From positions 2,084,001-2,148,000 of the forward strand of contig CP135238.1 of the NCBI GenBank assembly GCA_032834875.1: a DNA stretch of 64,000 nucleotides, in the 5' to 3' direction. The stretch is from Sulfuracidifex metallicus DSM 6482 = JCM 9184. GTDB lineage: Archaea; Thermoproteota; Thermoprotei_A; Sulfolobales; Sulfolobaceae. The notes beneath the pieces were generated by a model, which was not told the origin of the DNA, made no database searches, and was given only the letters and a program-made list of their open reading frames with translations. Of the stretch, positions 46,387 through 56,122 are shown one piece after another. Within the stretch, counting starts at the first letter, position 1. Every line of letters starts with the position of its first letter. Made by a program: the position numbers and the translations under genes.

Positions 46387-47966
46387 ACTTCTAAAGAGGA
46401 GAGGGCTCCTTTTATTTTCTTATTAACTTGAAGGTAATAGTCTAATCCATCTATTAACGCTAAAACAGAAGCTTCTATTACGTTAGTGGACACACCTTCA
46501 GTCTTCCATACCATTGTGCCATCTGAGAACTCTATAGTAACTCTAACAAGGCTCTCCGTGTTTTTAACTTCACCAGGTAGTATTACTCTGTAATCAGTAA
46601 GTTTTATTGAACTTACCTCAGGGTAAACTTTAGTTAAGGCTGAACGGATAGCTTTGTCTAAAGCGTGAACTGGACCGACACCCTCGGCTACTTCTAACTC
46701 CGAGTTAACCTTTACTACGGCTATAGACAAACCACTACTTTCTCCTATAACCTTCCAATAATCAAGCTTAATAAAAGGTTGGTAAATGCCTAGAGCCTTA
46801 AATACTATCAGTACTGCGGAGGATGGAGCTATATCGAAACTATATCCTGTATTTTCCTTTTCCTTTATCATTTCTAACGCTGTTTTAAGCCTAGGATCCT
46901 TTTTATCTAGTTCTATCCCTAATTCCTTCAAGTATGAAACTAAGTTAGAAGTTCCTGATACTTCAGATATTACAAACTTCCTTCTATTTCCTACCATCTG
47001 TGGATTTATATGTTCGTACGCTCTAGGTATTTTCATAACAGCATCCACGTGTACACCTGCCTTGTGTGTAAAGGCATTATCGCCTACATAAGGCTGATAC
47101 GGATTAGGATTTATACCGGCTAACTCATAGACAAGCCTAGATATCTCCTTTAATTTAACCATGCTTTTCTCTCCGTTTAATATATTCATTCCCATTTTAT
47201 AGAATACTGTAGGTATAATTTGAATTAAATCGGCATTCCCTGTCCTCTCTCCTATCCCATTAATTGTTCCTTGAACGTGAGTGGCACCGGCCTTTATTGC
47301 AAGAATTGAATTAGCAACTCCACATCCTATATCATTATGCATATGTACACCTAGTCTTACTGATATTTGTTCTGATACAGACTTTGTAATTTCAAAGACT
47401 TCGTAAGGCGTCGTACCTCCGTTAGTATCTGCCAAAACTATAACATCTGCTCCAGCATCTTGAGCTGTTTTTATAACCTTTGTAGCATATTCGCTATTCT
47501 CTATATAACCTTGATAGAAATGTTCAGCATCAAATATAACGGATAACCCATGACTCTTTAGATAATATATACTATCATATACTATCTCTAAGTTTTCTTC
47601 TAAAGTCGATTTTATGACATCTTTTACATGTAAATCCCATGATTTCCCGAATAGAACTGCTACCTCTACGTCAGAATCTATTATAGAATTCAAGGAAACA
47701 TCTCCCTTAGCACTTATGTCTTTCCTCCTAGTGCTGCCAAATGCAGCTATCCTCGACTTGGATAATGATACTTTCTTTATCATTGAAAAGAATTCTTTAT
47801 CCTTCGGATTTGAACCAGGCCAACCACCCTCTATATAATCTACACCTAATTGATCTAACTCTAAGGCAATTCTGATCTTATCTTTTAAAGTAAAACCTAT
47901 ATTAGCAGTTTGAGAACCATCTCTTAATGTTGTATCTAATACCTCAACAGTGGATTTCTTGAACAC
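46383..47966 (-). CDS. cimA: (R)-citramalate synthase (LeuA/CimA family)
   Basis: Condenses acetyl-CoA with pyruvate on the threonine-independent route to isoleucine. The 527-aa protein has the metal/substrate signature EVLDTTLRDGSQTANIGFT, LGVHMHNDIGCGVANSILA and the HVQGTINGIGERTGNADL block. The C-terminal regulatory LeuA dimer domain spans about 390-520. The form DGSQT with GWPGSNPKDKEFF is the long citramalate-synthase type rather than isopropylmalate or homocitrate synthase. Start TTG/ATG region at 47966, 19 bp from a divergent membrane protein. Confidence 0.88.
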   Translation of the reverse strand: MFKKSTVEVLDTTLRDGSQTANIGFTLKDKIRIALELDQLGVDYIEGGWPGSNPKDKEFFSMIKKVSLSKSRIAAFGSTRRKDISAKGDVSLNSIIDSDVEVAVLFGKSWDLHVKDVIKSTLEENLEIVYDSIYYLKSHGLSVIFDAEHFYQGYIENSEYATKVIKTAQDAGADVIVLADTNGGTTPYEVFEITKSVSEQISVRLGVHMHNDIGCGVANSILAIKAGATHVQGTINGIGERTGNADLIQIIPTVFYKMGMNILNGEKSMVKLKEISRLVYELAGINPNPYQPYVGDNAFTHKAGVHVDAVMKIPRAYEHINPQMVGNRRKFVISEVSGTSNLVSYLKELGIELDKKDPRLKTALEMIKEKENTGYSFDIAPSSAVLIVFKALGIYQPFIKLDYWKVIGESSGLSIAVVKVNSELEVAEGVGPVHALDKAIRSALTKVYPEVSSIKLTDYRVILPGEVKNTESLVRVTIEFSDGTMVWKTEGVSTNVIEASVLALIDGLDYYLQVNKKIKGALSSLEV

Positions 47967-47985
47967 CGAACATAGGTGAATGTAA

Positions 47986-48534
47986 TTGAAGAGATTTATA
48001 AAATTTAATAATAAAGAAAGGTCATCCTCGCTTAAAGTAGTTGGAGCGGGAATAGCTATATTCCTATTCTTGCTAATACTTTTCTTGACTATCCCGTTTT
48101 ATTATCCCAGCTATTCAACTGTAGAAAACGTTTTTCATTCTAACTATAGAGAAATAAGCCTATCTCCAGACAAAGGAATATTAGTTAGTAGTGTCAACCT
48201 CACTAAATCAAACGATACTTTAATAGCGTTCGTAACGGAACAAGGTGAAAACGTAAACATCACAGTGGTGGGAAATGGTAATACGTTGACAGACTCTAGA
48301 TTCTTCACAGAAGAGTTACCTCCAGGAAATTATTCTATTTATCTGTTAGATACATCAGGAATGCCATACAACGTGACTTTCACTTACGGGGTATTCCCTG
48401 CTACTTTCATTGATAGCTTCTATTCAGGACTAGGTATATATCAAACAGTCCTAGAGATAGGAATGTCTCTAGGAATTGTTATAGCCATTATTGGAGGGAT
48501 TCTCTTCCTCTTTTCCTTGAGAAAGAGAGCTTGA
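47986..48534 (+). CDS. hypothetical membrane protein with glycosylated exterior domain
   Basis: 182 residues. A basic N-terminus (KRFIKFNNKERSSS) precedes a membrane segment at about 18-40. An exterior beta-rich domain (about 45-140) with sequons NLT, NDT, NIT, NYS and NVT follows, and a second membrane segment lies at about 152-177 before KKRA-like SLRKRA. Both termini are therefore cytoplasmic. No family recognised. The start appears to be TTG at 47986. It converges with the binding-protein-like gene with a 66-bp antisense overlap. Confidence 0.72.
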   Translation: MKRFIKFNNKERSSSLKVVGAGIAIFLFLLILFLTIPFYYPSYSTVENVFHSNYREISLSPDKGILVSSVNLTKSNDTLIAFVTEQGENVNITVVGNGNTLTDSRFFTEELPPGNYSIYLLDTSGMPYNVTFTYGVFPATFIDSFYSGLGIYQTVLEIGMSLGIVIAIIGGILFLFSLRKRA

Positions 48535-49323
48535 AAGCCAAGGTATAACTCCAGATATAAAGCTAGGTCCTACATGTGCTAAAAAATCACCAGCCGTGAA
48601 TATTATTTTTTTCTTTAGAAGCCTTTCTAAACCTCTATTTATTAGGTTTCTTCTGAATCTCTCTTTTTCATAATCTGTTAATCTCTTAGGTTCATAGATA
48701 ATTATATCTGGATCCTTGATAAGAAGTCCATTATCATCCGGAATTGGGTATGAATCGCTTGAATCTGAAAATATATTTCTTGCGCCTAATATTTCAAGCG
48801 CATGATTGATATGAGAAGGAAAACCAATTGTAATTGGACCTCCTAGATCGAATTCGATATAGACCTTTAGAGGGGGAACTGTAGATCTATACCTAAACAC
48901 ATAATTTAGAAGTTCCTTATGAAGAGACGATGCACGCGAAAATTGAGCTAAAACGTTCCCTATTATAATTACGTTATCTAAGATAGAATTCACGCTCAAT
49001 GGAACAGGAATTGGATAAACTGGATATCCATCCTTCCATAACCTTTTAGCTAATTCTTTTTGAGCTCCATAGGAAGTAAATATTATATCTGGATTTAGTT
49101 TATCTAAAAGCTCTTTATTGACATGTGTATAGCTCCCTATTTTAATTAGTTTTTTAGCCTCAGCTGGTCTATAGCTGAAGGCATCTGTTGCCTTAATTAG
49201 ATGACCTAGACCTAACATGAAAATGGTTTCTGTTGTGCCTGGATCTAAACTAATTATAGAATTGAAAACATGATTTAACTCTATATAGTCATCCAATAGA
49301 GGGTTATATACTTTCCTTGCCAT
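48469..49323 (-). CDS. BtuF/FepB-like metal-chelate or B12 binding-fold protein without signal peptide
   Basis: 284 residues in the class III binding-protein pattern: FNSIISLDPGTTETIFMLGL, then HLIKATDAFSYRPAEAKKL and ELLDKLNPDIIFTSYGAQKE, ending with a second lobe (INHALEILGARNIFSDSSDS). The N-terminus MARKVYNPLLDDYIELNHVF has no hydrophobic leader or lipobox, so it should be cytoplasmic, unlike ABC transporter receptors. The neighbour CbiG-like gene suggests a link to cobalamin, perhaps intracellular corrinoid or metal binding. Confidence 0.75.
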   Translation of the reverse strand: MARKVYNPLLDDYIELNHVFNSIISLDPGTTETIFMLGLGHLIKATDAFSYRPAEAKKLIKIGSYTHVNKELLDKLNPDIIFTSYGAQKELAKRLWKDGYPVYPIPVPLSVNSILDNVIIIGNVLAQFSRASSLHKELLNYVFRYRSTVPPLKVYIEFDLGGPITIGFPSHINHALEILGARNIFSDSSDSYPIPDDNGLLIKDPDIIIYEPKRLTDYEKERFRRNLINRGLERLLKKKIIFTAGDFLAHVGPSFISGVIPWLSSSLSQGKEEENPSNNGYNNS

Positions 49324-49385
49324 TGCTAATCTCTTTCAACCATAAGATAAAAATAATCCTTGTTTTCTAATTTTTGAGCGTGTAC

Positions 49386-50288
49386 CTATCTTATCCCTAG
49401 GCAAGTTATTACACCCATTGCCCTCTTGGTAGGATTTAAAAGAACCTTACCTCCTTTTCGCCTAAGTATTTCCTCACATATAGTCATGTAATCCTTTTCG
49501 TTAGCTACATAGGATTCAACGTCCAATTTGCAGACATTAGATCTCAGAACTGACGCCAGTTGAGCTATTACCTCTTGTTTTGCAAATGAAGGTACGAATA
49601 TCTTATCTACTCTCTTTTCAAAAAGAAATATTGATTTCATTGTAGTAAAAATAGAATATACAATTGTCTCAGCCGGCGTAGATGCCGTAAACCATATTGG
49701 GAAAAGCACTTCCCTTGGCTCCAATAGTAATTTCCCTCCATCGAACTTATTTTTCTCATTCCTTTTTGTTATTATTATATCTGCATCGTCAGGGTTCTTA
49801 ACAGCTTTATAAGATTCGTCTAACTTTAATTCTAGACATTTATTTTCATTAAATATAGAAATATTCTCGCCTTGTCCTAGTTTATCATTAATAATTTTTT
49901 TCTTTCTTGGATTTATAGCTTTTAATGCATTAGTCCAAATGAATTCATCAATTGTGTACAGAGCATTCTGTGAGGAATAAGAAGTTAGTACTAATTCAGC
50001 TCCAAGAAGATCTGAGATTAAACCGCCTAACATTGATCCACCTTTCTCTTCCTTTAGCAAAGGTATTACGTAAGAACCGTCCTCAGATATCAAAATAAGA
50101 ACGGGTTTTCTTCTCCTTTTTAACCCCTTGACGTATTTTATAGCGAATTCTGCAGAACCAATAGCTATAATTACGTCTGCTATAATTGGACTTACTATTC
50201 TATATCCTAGCTCTGTAACGACTTCATGAATGTTTTTTGTTATATTGTTCCTTTCGTTCCCCACTATTGCAATCTCAGAAATGAACAA
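49386..50288 (-). CDS. cbiG: CbiG-like cobalt-precorrin-5A hydrolase
   Basis: 300 residues. The central CbiG domain is recognisable in GGSMLGGLISDLLGAELVLT and SSQNALYTIDEFIWTNAL. The C-terminal domain (about 225-300; DKIFVPSFAKQEVIAQLASV) has the order expected of CbiG. CbiG opens the ring-A lactone in anaerobic cobalamin synthesis. No other cbi gene is nearby, which fits a dispersed pathway or salvage use. It lies 62 bp upstream of the BtuF-like gene in the same direction. Confidence 0.75.
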   Translation of the reverse strand: MFISEIAIVGNERNNITKNIHEVVTELGYRIVSPIIADVIIAIGSAEFAIKYVKGLKRRRKPVLILISEDGSYVIPLLKEEKGGSMLGGLISDLLGAELVLTSYSSQNALYTIDEFIWTNALKAINPRKKKIINDKLGQGENISIFNENKCLELKLDESYKAVKNPDDADIIITKRNEKNKFDGGKLLLEPREVLFPIWFTASTPAETIVYSIFTTMKSIFLFEKRVDKIFVPSFAKQEVIAQLASVLRSNVCKLDVESYVANEKDYMTICEEILRRKGGKVLLNPTKRAMGVITCLGIR

Positions 50289-50337
50289 TGCAAAATACGT
50301 TACAGTTATTGCTTTTTAAGCATCCTTATCTTTTTTC

Positions 50338-51060
50338 TTAAATAAAGGAAGGAAATCCAAAAATAATAAGTAAGGAATATCCTAAAAGGATAAAAGGTAT
50401 AACTGGAACTCCCCATGCTACCCAAATTTTCTCATCTTCTCTTACTAGACCTTCTTTGAGCAATTTCTCATATCTTTTTCTCCACTCTGAGTCGTCTTCT
50501 TCTATAGAAAAAGAAAGCCTCACTTGTCTAGACCCGTTTTGATCTATCTCTGTCAGTGGAAAAACAAATTTAGAATTAAGAAATTCCTTTATAGTCATCT
50601 GTCTACCTGAAAACGCCAAGGTCGTCCTAGTCTTAAGACTTAGATCCTTGGGAGTCTTATGTAAGTTAAATAAAAGGTTACCAAGACCTACTATAACAAT
50701 TGGTATCAAAGAATAAATAATTACAATTAATGGTTCCATGCCTGAATTAATGAAGTAACTATCTCCCAACAAAGACCTTACATGAGCGTTAGCTAAGTTT
50801 AGGATTAACAATAAAAATAAATCTGCACCTCCTAATAAAGAAAAATAATAAAAAATGAATATTAGAATTGAGCTTATTATGTATGAATAGAAAAATAGAA
50901 ACAAATTTAGTCTTTGAAAATTAATAAAGAAAAATAATATTAGAGGAGAATAGATTAACCATATTTTCGGATTCACTTCCCTATACTTTATGTCAAGATA
51001 TGAAGTATGAATCAACATTACAAAAGATAGAAAAATTTGCAATAAAATTAGCCCATCCAT
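50338..51060 (-). CDS. pibD: class III signal (prepilin) peptidase PibD
   Basis: 240-residue aspartate protease of the A24 family. The first catalytic Asp is in TSYLDIKYREVNPKIW (about residue 23) and the second in SLLGGADLFLLLIL, the GxGD-type motif (GGAD) of the archaeal enzyme. About six membrane helices are visible, with a cytoplasmic loop of about 80 residues before the last. In Sulfolobus PibD processes pilins, archaellins and sugar-binding proteins, including UpsA/UpsB. A G+C-rich structured stretch lies right upstream. Confidence 0.9.
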   Translation of the reverse strand: MDGLILLQIFLSFVMLIHTSYLDIKYREVNPKIWLIYSPLILFFFINFQRLNLFLFFYSYIISSILIFIFYYFSLLGGADLFLLLILNLANAHVRSLLGDSYFINSGMEPLIVIIYSLIPIVIVGLGNLLFNLHKTPKDLSLKTRTTLAFSGRQMTIKEFLNSKFVFPLTEIDQNGSRQVRLSFSIEEDDSEWRKRYEKLLKEGLVREDEKIWVAWGVPVIPFILLGYSLLIIFGFPSFI

Positions 51061-51070
51061 TGGAAATCAC

Positions 51071-51127
51071 GGCAGGAAGTCCTCCTCACTCACACCCTCT
51101 ACGAGGCAGTCTGAGGACCAGATACCC
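51071..51127. ncRNA. candidate structured RNA or structured leader upstream of pibD
   Basis: This 57-bp stretch is about 60% G+C in an intergenic gap that is otherwise AT-rich. GTCCTC (51079-51084) pairs with GAGGAC (51113-51118), and CCTC-TAC-GAGG (51096-51106) forms an inner hairpin, leaving an asymmetric internal loop. High local G+C is a known sign of RNA genes in AT-rich thermophiles. A TATA-like TTTTTTAAATATA on the minus strand about 26 bp before 51128 would make it the pibD 5' leader. It might instead belong to the 3' end of the tRNA-Lys transcript. Confidence 0.45.
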
Positions 51128-51182
51128 CTTAAACTATCCTTTTCCATATATTTAAAAAATTTATCTAATCTCGAAGGTGTGG

Positions 51183-51269
51183 CGGGCCCGCCGGGATTTG
51201 AACCCGGGGCCTACGGGTTTCTTCCCTTGGTTAAAAGCCCGCCGCTCTACCTAGCTGAGCTACGGGCCC
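51183..51269 (-). tRNA. tRNA-Lys (TTT) with a 13-nt intron
   Basis: On the minus strand the acceptor stem GGGCCCG/CGGGCCC, D-arm GCTC-AGCTAGGTA-GAGC, anticodon stem GCGGG/CCCGT and T-arm CCGGG-TTCAAAT-CCCGG all form. The loop CT-TTT-A-A is expanded to 20 nt, so a 13-nt intron sits after position 37. Discriminator G. The next three bases are CCA, so the 3' CCA is encoded. A TATA-like AGTTTAAATT (51291-51300) is centred 26 bp upstream, so the primary transcript probably starts at the mature 5' end. Confidence 0.93.
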
Positions 51270-51461
51270 AAGCTCTTTCTTTCTTTATCAAATTTAAACT
51301 TAATGCCAAAGAAATCGATCGCCTGCAGTTAGCCCAATAGCTAAATTATAAATTTTTGAAAATGATAGATTAAAGAATCCATGAAATTCGTATTTATCTT
51401 AAAATATTCAAAATAATTATATAAATCCTATAGTAAAGACAATTAAATATAAATAAAAATT

Positions 51462-52595
51462 TTACTGTTTCTTTAATAACCTTGAAACGCCCATCAATTG
51501 CATTTCGTTAGTACCCTCAGCTATCTCCATAACCTTGGAATCCCTATATAGCCTTTCTACCTTTGATCCTCTAGTTAATCCATGACCACCGTAGATATGA
51601 AGTGCTAATCTCGAGACTTCAGCTGAGGTAACAGCAGCATAATACTTTGCCATAGATGCTTCGGATAATGCCTCCTTTCCTTTGTCGAAAAGATATGCCG
51701 CCCTTAAAGTTAACAGCCTAGCGGCTTCTACTTTTATGAACGCATCAGATAAATTAAATCCTATCCACTCCTGATCTATCAGTGATTTCCCGAACTGTTT
51801 TCTAGCGTTTGCTCTGTTTACAGCTTCGTCCAAAGAACCCCTAGCTATTCCTACAGCAATTCCAGCGTAACCATTTCTGCTTACCATCAAGGCCTTTATA
51901 GCACCCTTGTATGCATCTCCTTCCTTACCAATAATTGTATCCTTAGGAACTCTAGCATTATTAAACTTCACATAGGATACTCCTGCACCTCTAATTCCCA
52001 TGAGATCTAACTTATGTATCTCTACACCCGAAGTTTTAGAGTCTATCAAGAGAAGCGATACGCCTTGTTTATCACCTATATTCCCACTAGTTCTAGCTAA
52101 AACTACCATCTTTGTGGAAAAAGAACCCGCACTTGTGAAGATCTTTTCTCCGTTTATTACAAATTCATTTCCTTCTTGTTTTGCAGTGGTTTGAAATGCA
52201 CCAAGGTCTGAACCAGCTGCAGGCTCAGTCAAAGCTACAGCATATATTTCTTTACCTTTACTGCCTTCTTCTATCCATTCCTTTGCAGTATCACCACCTA
52301 CTGATAGTAAAAGCTGCAATGCATTTAACTGGGTGTGTAGACTATGAGATGCACCTCCACTTTCTGCACCTAATTCCTCAGTAGCAATTGCAAAGGCTGT
52401 TTCTCCAAGACCTAGTCCTCCATAATTTGGAGGTATCTTCATTCCTAATAATCCCTTTTGACCCATATCTTGTACTATCTTTTCTCCTCCATCGTTTGTC
52501 TCATCCATTTTTTTGGCGTAATCTTTTACCACAGTCTGGGCATACTCTCTAACTTTTGCTTGGTATTCTTCCACTTCCTTCGATAATTCATACAT
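51462..52595 (-). CDS. acyl-CoA dehydrogenase
   Basis: FAD enzyme that forms the trans-2,3 double bond of acyl-CoA. 377 residues from the ATG at 52595 (MYELSKEV); a TTG at 52604 would add three. FAD/substrate segments are EIYAVALTEPAAGSDLGAFQ and NGEKIFTSAGSFS. The C-terminal signature is HIYGGHGLTRGSKVERLYRD, and the catalytic-base glutamate is in MEIAEGTNEMQLMGV. It stands alone between two tRNA-Lys genes, without beta-oxidation partners. The substrate chain cannot be read from sequence. Confidence 0.93.
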   Translation of the reverse strand: MYELSKEVEEYQAKVREYAQTVVKDYAKKMDETNDGGEKIVQDMGQKGLLGMKIPPNYGGLGLGETAFAIATEELGAESGGASHSLHTQLNALQLLLSVGGDTAKEWIEEGSKGKEIYAVALTEPAAGSDLGAFQTTAKQEGNEFVINGEKIFTSAGSFSTKMVVLARTSGNIGDKQGVSLLLIDSKTSGVEIHKLDLMGIRGAGVSYVKFNNARVPKDTIIGKEGDAYKGAIKALMVSRNGYAGIAVGIARGSLDEAVNRANARKQFGKSLIDQEWIGFNLSDAFIKVEAARLLTLRAAYLFDKGKEALSEASMAKYYAAVTSAEVSRLALHIYGGHGLTRGSKVERLYRDSKVMEIAEGTNEMQLMGVSRLLKKQ

Positions 52596-52604
52596 GGAGA
52601 TCAA

Positions 52605-53259
<655 letters not shown>

Positions 53260-53501
53260 ATAAAAGATTGTAATGCTAATAGTATAAAAAGTAAACCTTC
53301 ATATACGTGGATTTTGTATCCAAAAAGTAGATGTCATACTAAATGAAGAAAGTAAAGAAAAAGGCAAAACAAATAATCTCTTAAAGGATAATATATCAGT
53401 CTTTTTACAGATTTGAACAATATTCTATCTTCATTAATTTTACGCTAACTAAATGAAGCAAATTCTTACAATATCAGACGAACCTTTAACGCAAAAAATA
53501 T

Positions 53502-53783
53502 TTACTTTCTTTCCTTCTTTAAGGCATCAAATATTAACTTTAAAGTATTTCTCTTGCTCTGAACCTTTCTTACTACTATTACACCCTTGATTTTCCTTGA
53601 CCTTGGATATTGCTTGTCTCTTAATTCTTCGGGGTCCAGTCCCAAATTTTTGCAGATAGATACTATTTCTTCTAATGAAGGCTTAGAACCCTTAGGAAAT
53701 CTCCTACCAAACTTTCTACTTTCAGCCAAAAAATAGCTGGGCCATATTAAAATTCTTTCGCCTTTAAAATCTCTTATACTCAT
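53502..53783 (-). CDS. srp19: signal recognition particle subunit SRP19
   Basis: 93 residues. SRP19 binds helices 6 and 8 of 7S RNA and prepares it for SRP54. The N-terminal FKGERILIWPSYFLAESRKF and GRRFPKGSKPSLEEIVSICK are the RNA-binding signatures. The C-terminal strand KGVIVVRKVQSKRNTLKL is also typical. ATG at 53783 overlaps the rps8e stop (ATGA), so it is coupled to the ribosomal protein gene. Confidence 0.95.
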   Translation of the reverse strand: MSIRDFKGERILIWPSYFLAESRKFGRRFPKGSKPSLEEIVSICKNLGLDPEELRDKQYPRSRKIKGVIVVRKVQSKRNTLKLIFDALKKERK

Positions 53784-54166
53784 TGCTTTATCAGCACAGC
53801 ATTTATTACTCCGTCTTGACCAGGGCTTGATGTAACTAAAGCCTCTCCTATTTCTGTATTAATTCTAGATCCCTTTATTATTATTCTTCTTCTTGCTAAT
53901 TCCTTATTTGCAGGTGTTGAAATTACTCCCATAACTTTAACTTTCTTAGCAGTATTAGTAGAAGGATCTACAACATTGGCGTATATTGCATATCTCAGCT
54001 TTACTTTTGTATTTCCTCCCATAGTTCTCTCTTTAATTCTTACTTCTTCATCAGATAGAACAGTATAAGTTGGAGAACTTCCTAATTCTCTCTTCTTTTT
54101 ATCTCTGGCTTTACCTTTCATACCACCAGAAATTTTCCTGAAATCATTACCTTGGTAAAAACCCAT
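53780..54166 (-). CDS. rps8e: 30S ribosomal protein eS8
   Basis: 128 residues. The N-terminus MGFYQGNDFRKISGGMKGKA is the family signature. It is followed by basic RDKKKRELGSSPTYTVLSDE and a beta-rich end (TSSPGQDGVINAVLIKQ). It is the archaeal short form of S8e. It is transcribed with srp19, which starts inside its stop codon. The uppS gene ends 39 bp upstream. Confidence 0.96.
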   Translation of the reverse strand: MGFYQGNDFRKISGGMKGKARDKKKRELGSSPTYTVLSDEEVRIKERTMGGNTKVKLRYAIYANVVDPSTNTAKKVKVMGVISTPANKELARRRIIIKGSRINTEIGEALVTSSPGQDGVINAVLIKQ

Positions 54167-54205
54167 GTATTCTCAGAATAACTAATATCTATGGTTAATA
54201 AAAAT

Positions 54206-54964
54206 TTAAGCCCCGTAGTTACGTTTTCTTCTTTGATATGATCTTATAGCTCTCCACAAATCTATCTTTCTAAAGTCTGGCCAGTACGCATCGCAGAAGA
54301 ATAGCTCAGAGTACGCCATATGCCATAACAGAAAATTCGATATCCTAACTTCCCCTGACGTTCTTATCACTAAATCTATGTCACTTAGTTCACTATCATA
54401 GAAATATTTCTTGAAACTTTCCTCGTCTAATTTAATTTCCAATAAATTAGATGACTTATACTCCTTTAGAAGCCTTGCCACTGCATCTAAAATCTCTTGC
54501 CTTCCGCCGTAACATATAGCTAATGTTAACTTCCTCTTAGAATACTTTGAGGTTCGTTCAATGACATCGTCTATCATTTCAATCATATCTCTAGGCAGCA
54601 ATTCGAGTTTCCCTATTGCATTGACTCTAACCTCGTTTCTTTCTATAAGTTCGTCATGAAGCAGATCTTCTAAACCTTTCTTTATATATCTCATAACTAT
54701 ATTTAGCTCATCTCTATTTCGTCTTTCACAATTTTCAGTGGAAAGGGCAAACACACTGATATTTGTAACGCCCATGTCAAGAAGCCAAATTAAAACCTCT
54801 CGAAGCTTCTTGTAACCATTGAGGTATGCTTCCTCTAGCTGAGCACCTCTCAATCTAGCCCATCTTCTATTTCCATCCGGTATTATTGCAACATGAGTAG
54901 GAAAAGGTCCCTTACTTATCTGTTTCCAGAGAAACTTCTCGTAAATATCGTAAATAGGCTTCAT
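54206..54964 (-). CDS. uppS: cis-prenyltransferase (UppS/DHDDS family)
   Basis: Makes the long cis-polyprenyl diphosphate used as glycan carrier lipid for N-glycosylation. The substrate motif is [20 protein letters not shown], with [13 protein letters not shown] and the C-terminal [20 protein letters not shown] and [16 protein letters not shown] use the ATG at 54964 (MKPIYDIY), which overlaps the lysK stop as TAATG; an ATG at 54991 would add nine residues. It thus ends the lysYZMWXJK transcript although it serves another pathway. Confidence 0.92.
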   Translation of the reverse strand: MKPIYDIYEKFLWKQISKGPFPTHVAIIPDGNRRWARLRGAQLEEAYLNGYKKLREVLIWLLDMGVTNISVFALSTENCERRNRDELNIVMRYIKKGLEDLLHDELIERNEVRVNAIGKLELLPRDMIEMIDDVIERTSKYSKRKLTLAICYGGRQEILDAVARLLKEYKSSNLLEIKLDEESFKKYFYDSELSDIDLVIRTSGEVRISNFLLWHMAYSELFFCDAYWPDFRKIDLWRAIRSYQRRKRNYGA

Positions 54965-56013
54965 TAAGATGTCTTTCCTAATCTTTTCCATAGGTCCTCC
55001 ATCGTCCTAACATATGCTAAAACCGATATATATATTTCTTCCAGATTTATTTTTTCAAAGTTAGTATGTTCTAACTTCGACTCCCCTGGTCCGTAAGCTA
55101 GTATTTCTCGTGTTATTGCAGTGAGTATATTCATATCGCTAGTTCCAGCTTTTCTTACTAATCTAGGTTTAACTCCTAATGTTAACAATGACCTCTGTAA
55201 AGATTTCACTAAATCGTTGAGCTGAGTTTTCGCCGGAGGAACGTACTCCACTAAGTCTACTTTGCAGTCTTGAAAAGTAGCCTTTATTCTCTCTAAAATC
55301 TCATTGAAATTAGACAATACTGAAAATCTACAATCTAAATGAATATAACACGAAGAAGGAGTGACATTATAAGCTTCACCGCATTTAAGTATAGTAGGAA
55401 CTATAGATGGAGCGTCGTAGCTAGAAGGTAGCTGAACAACGTTTCTAAGCTTTTCATTTGTTTGTAATATTATATTGTCCTTAGAAGAAGATGCATGCTC
55501 GGCTATCCCATTACAATTTATATCTAAGTGGGCCACGCCTCTGTATTCTACTACTATGTCTGTTGTATTTGATGGTTCGCCTATAATAATTATGTCAAAT
55601 TTTTTACCAGAACCCAACAACTCCCTAGCCCCTCTACTTTTATTTTCCTCATCTGCTAGGGCAGCCACAGAAACGTCTATGCCTTCTTGCTTAAGATACC
55701 ATGAAGCCAATATCATTGCTGTAAGAGGACCTTTAGCGTCTACTACTCCTCTTCCCCAAATGTATCGGTCGTCTTCCTTGGGTTGTATGAAACCAGGAAC
55801 AGTATCTATATGAGAAGCTAAAAGAAAGGAGGAACCTTCATTCAGATAATATGAATTAGATTCAGTAACTTTAAGATTCAAAGATAGATCTTCAGAAATT
55901 TCCTTCATAATTTCCTTTGCTGAGGCCTCGCTACCTGAAGGTGTATAAACTGAGGCTAACTTAAGAAGAATTTGCCTTGCTTTCTGTTGCAATAATTCCT
56001 TTTCTGGTTGCAT
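54964..56013 (-). CDS. lysK: LysK, [LysW]-lysine/[LysW]-ornithine hydrolase
   Basis: 349-residue M20-family carboxypeptidase that releases lysine or ornithine from the LysW carrier protein. Metal ligands are visible in [13 protein letters not shown] (His/Asp), [19 protein letters not shown] (Asp), [19 protein letters not shown] (Glu-Glu) and the last histidine in [17 protein letters not shown]. Its start overlaps the 3' end of the lysJ reading frame (tail frame ends at 55961), which shows how closely the operon is packed. Confidence 0.93.
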   Translation of the reverse strand: MQPEKELLQQKARQILLKLASVYTPSGSEASAKEIMKEISEDLSLNLKVTESNSYYLNEGSSFLLASHIDTVPGFIQPKEDDRYIWGRGVVDAKGPLTAMILASWYLKQEGIDVSVAALADEENKSRGARELLGSGKKFDIIIIGEPSNTTDIVVEYRGVAHLDINCNGIAEHASSSKDNIILQTNEKLRNVVQLPSSYDAPSIVPTILKCGEAYNVTPSSCYIHLDCRFSVLSNFNEILERIKATFQDCKVDLVEYVPPAKTQLNDLVKSLQRSLLTLGVKPRLVRKAGTSDMNILTAITREILAYGPGESKLEHTNFEKINLEEIYISVLAYVRTMEDLWKRLGKTS

Positions 56014-56122
56014 CTAAAGCCCACTCCATATCCTCTTTTGTGATTAAGTAAGGTGAAAGGAACCTTATTGTAGTTAAGCCAGCCTTTAACGATAGTACCT
56101 TTTCGTCTTGTATGACCTTTAT
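55961..56122 (-). pseudogene. lysJ: detached C-terminal part of LysJ in the -1 frame
   Basis: The -1 frame continues from the end of the lysJ ORF with [20 protein letters not shown], then [20 protein letters not shown], to a stop at 55961. This is the normal end of LysJ/ArgD-type aminotransferases, including the strand that closes the active site. Restoring one base gives a protein of about 388 residues, the expected family length. The last 53 bp overlap lysK. Confidence 0.82.

Noticed and set aside
51079-51122. H/ACA guide RNA reading of the G+C-rich element, with AGA as 3' box
   Set aside because: The upper stem is only 4 bp with a 3-nt loop and no kink-turn, which is too small for an archaeal H/ACA unit.
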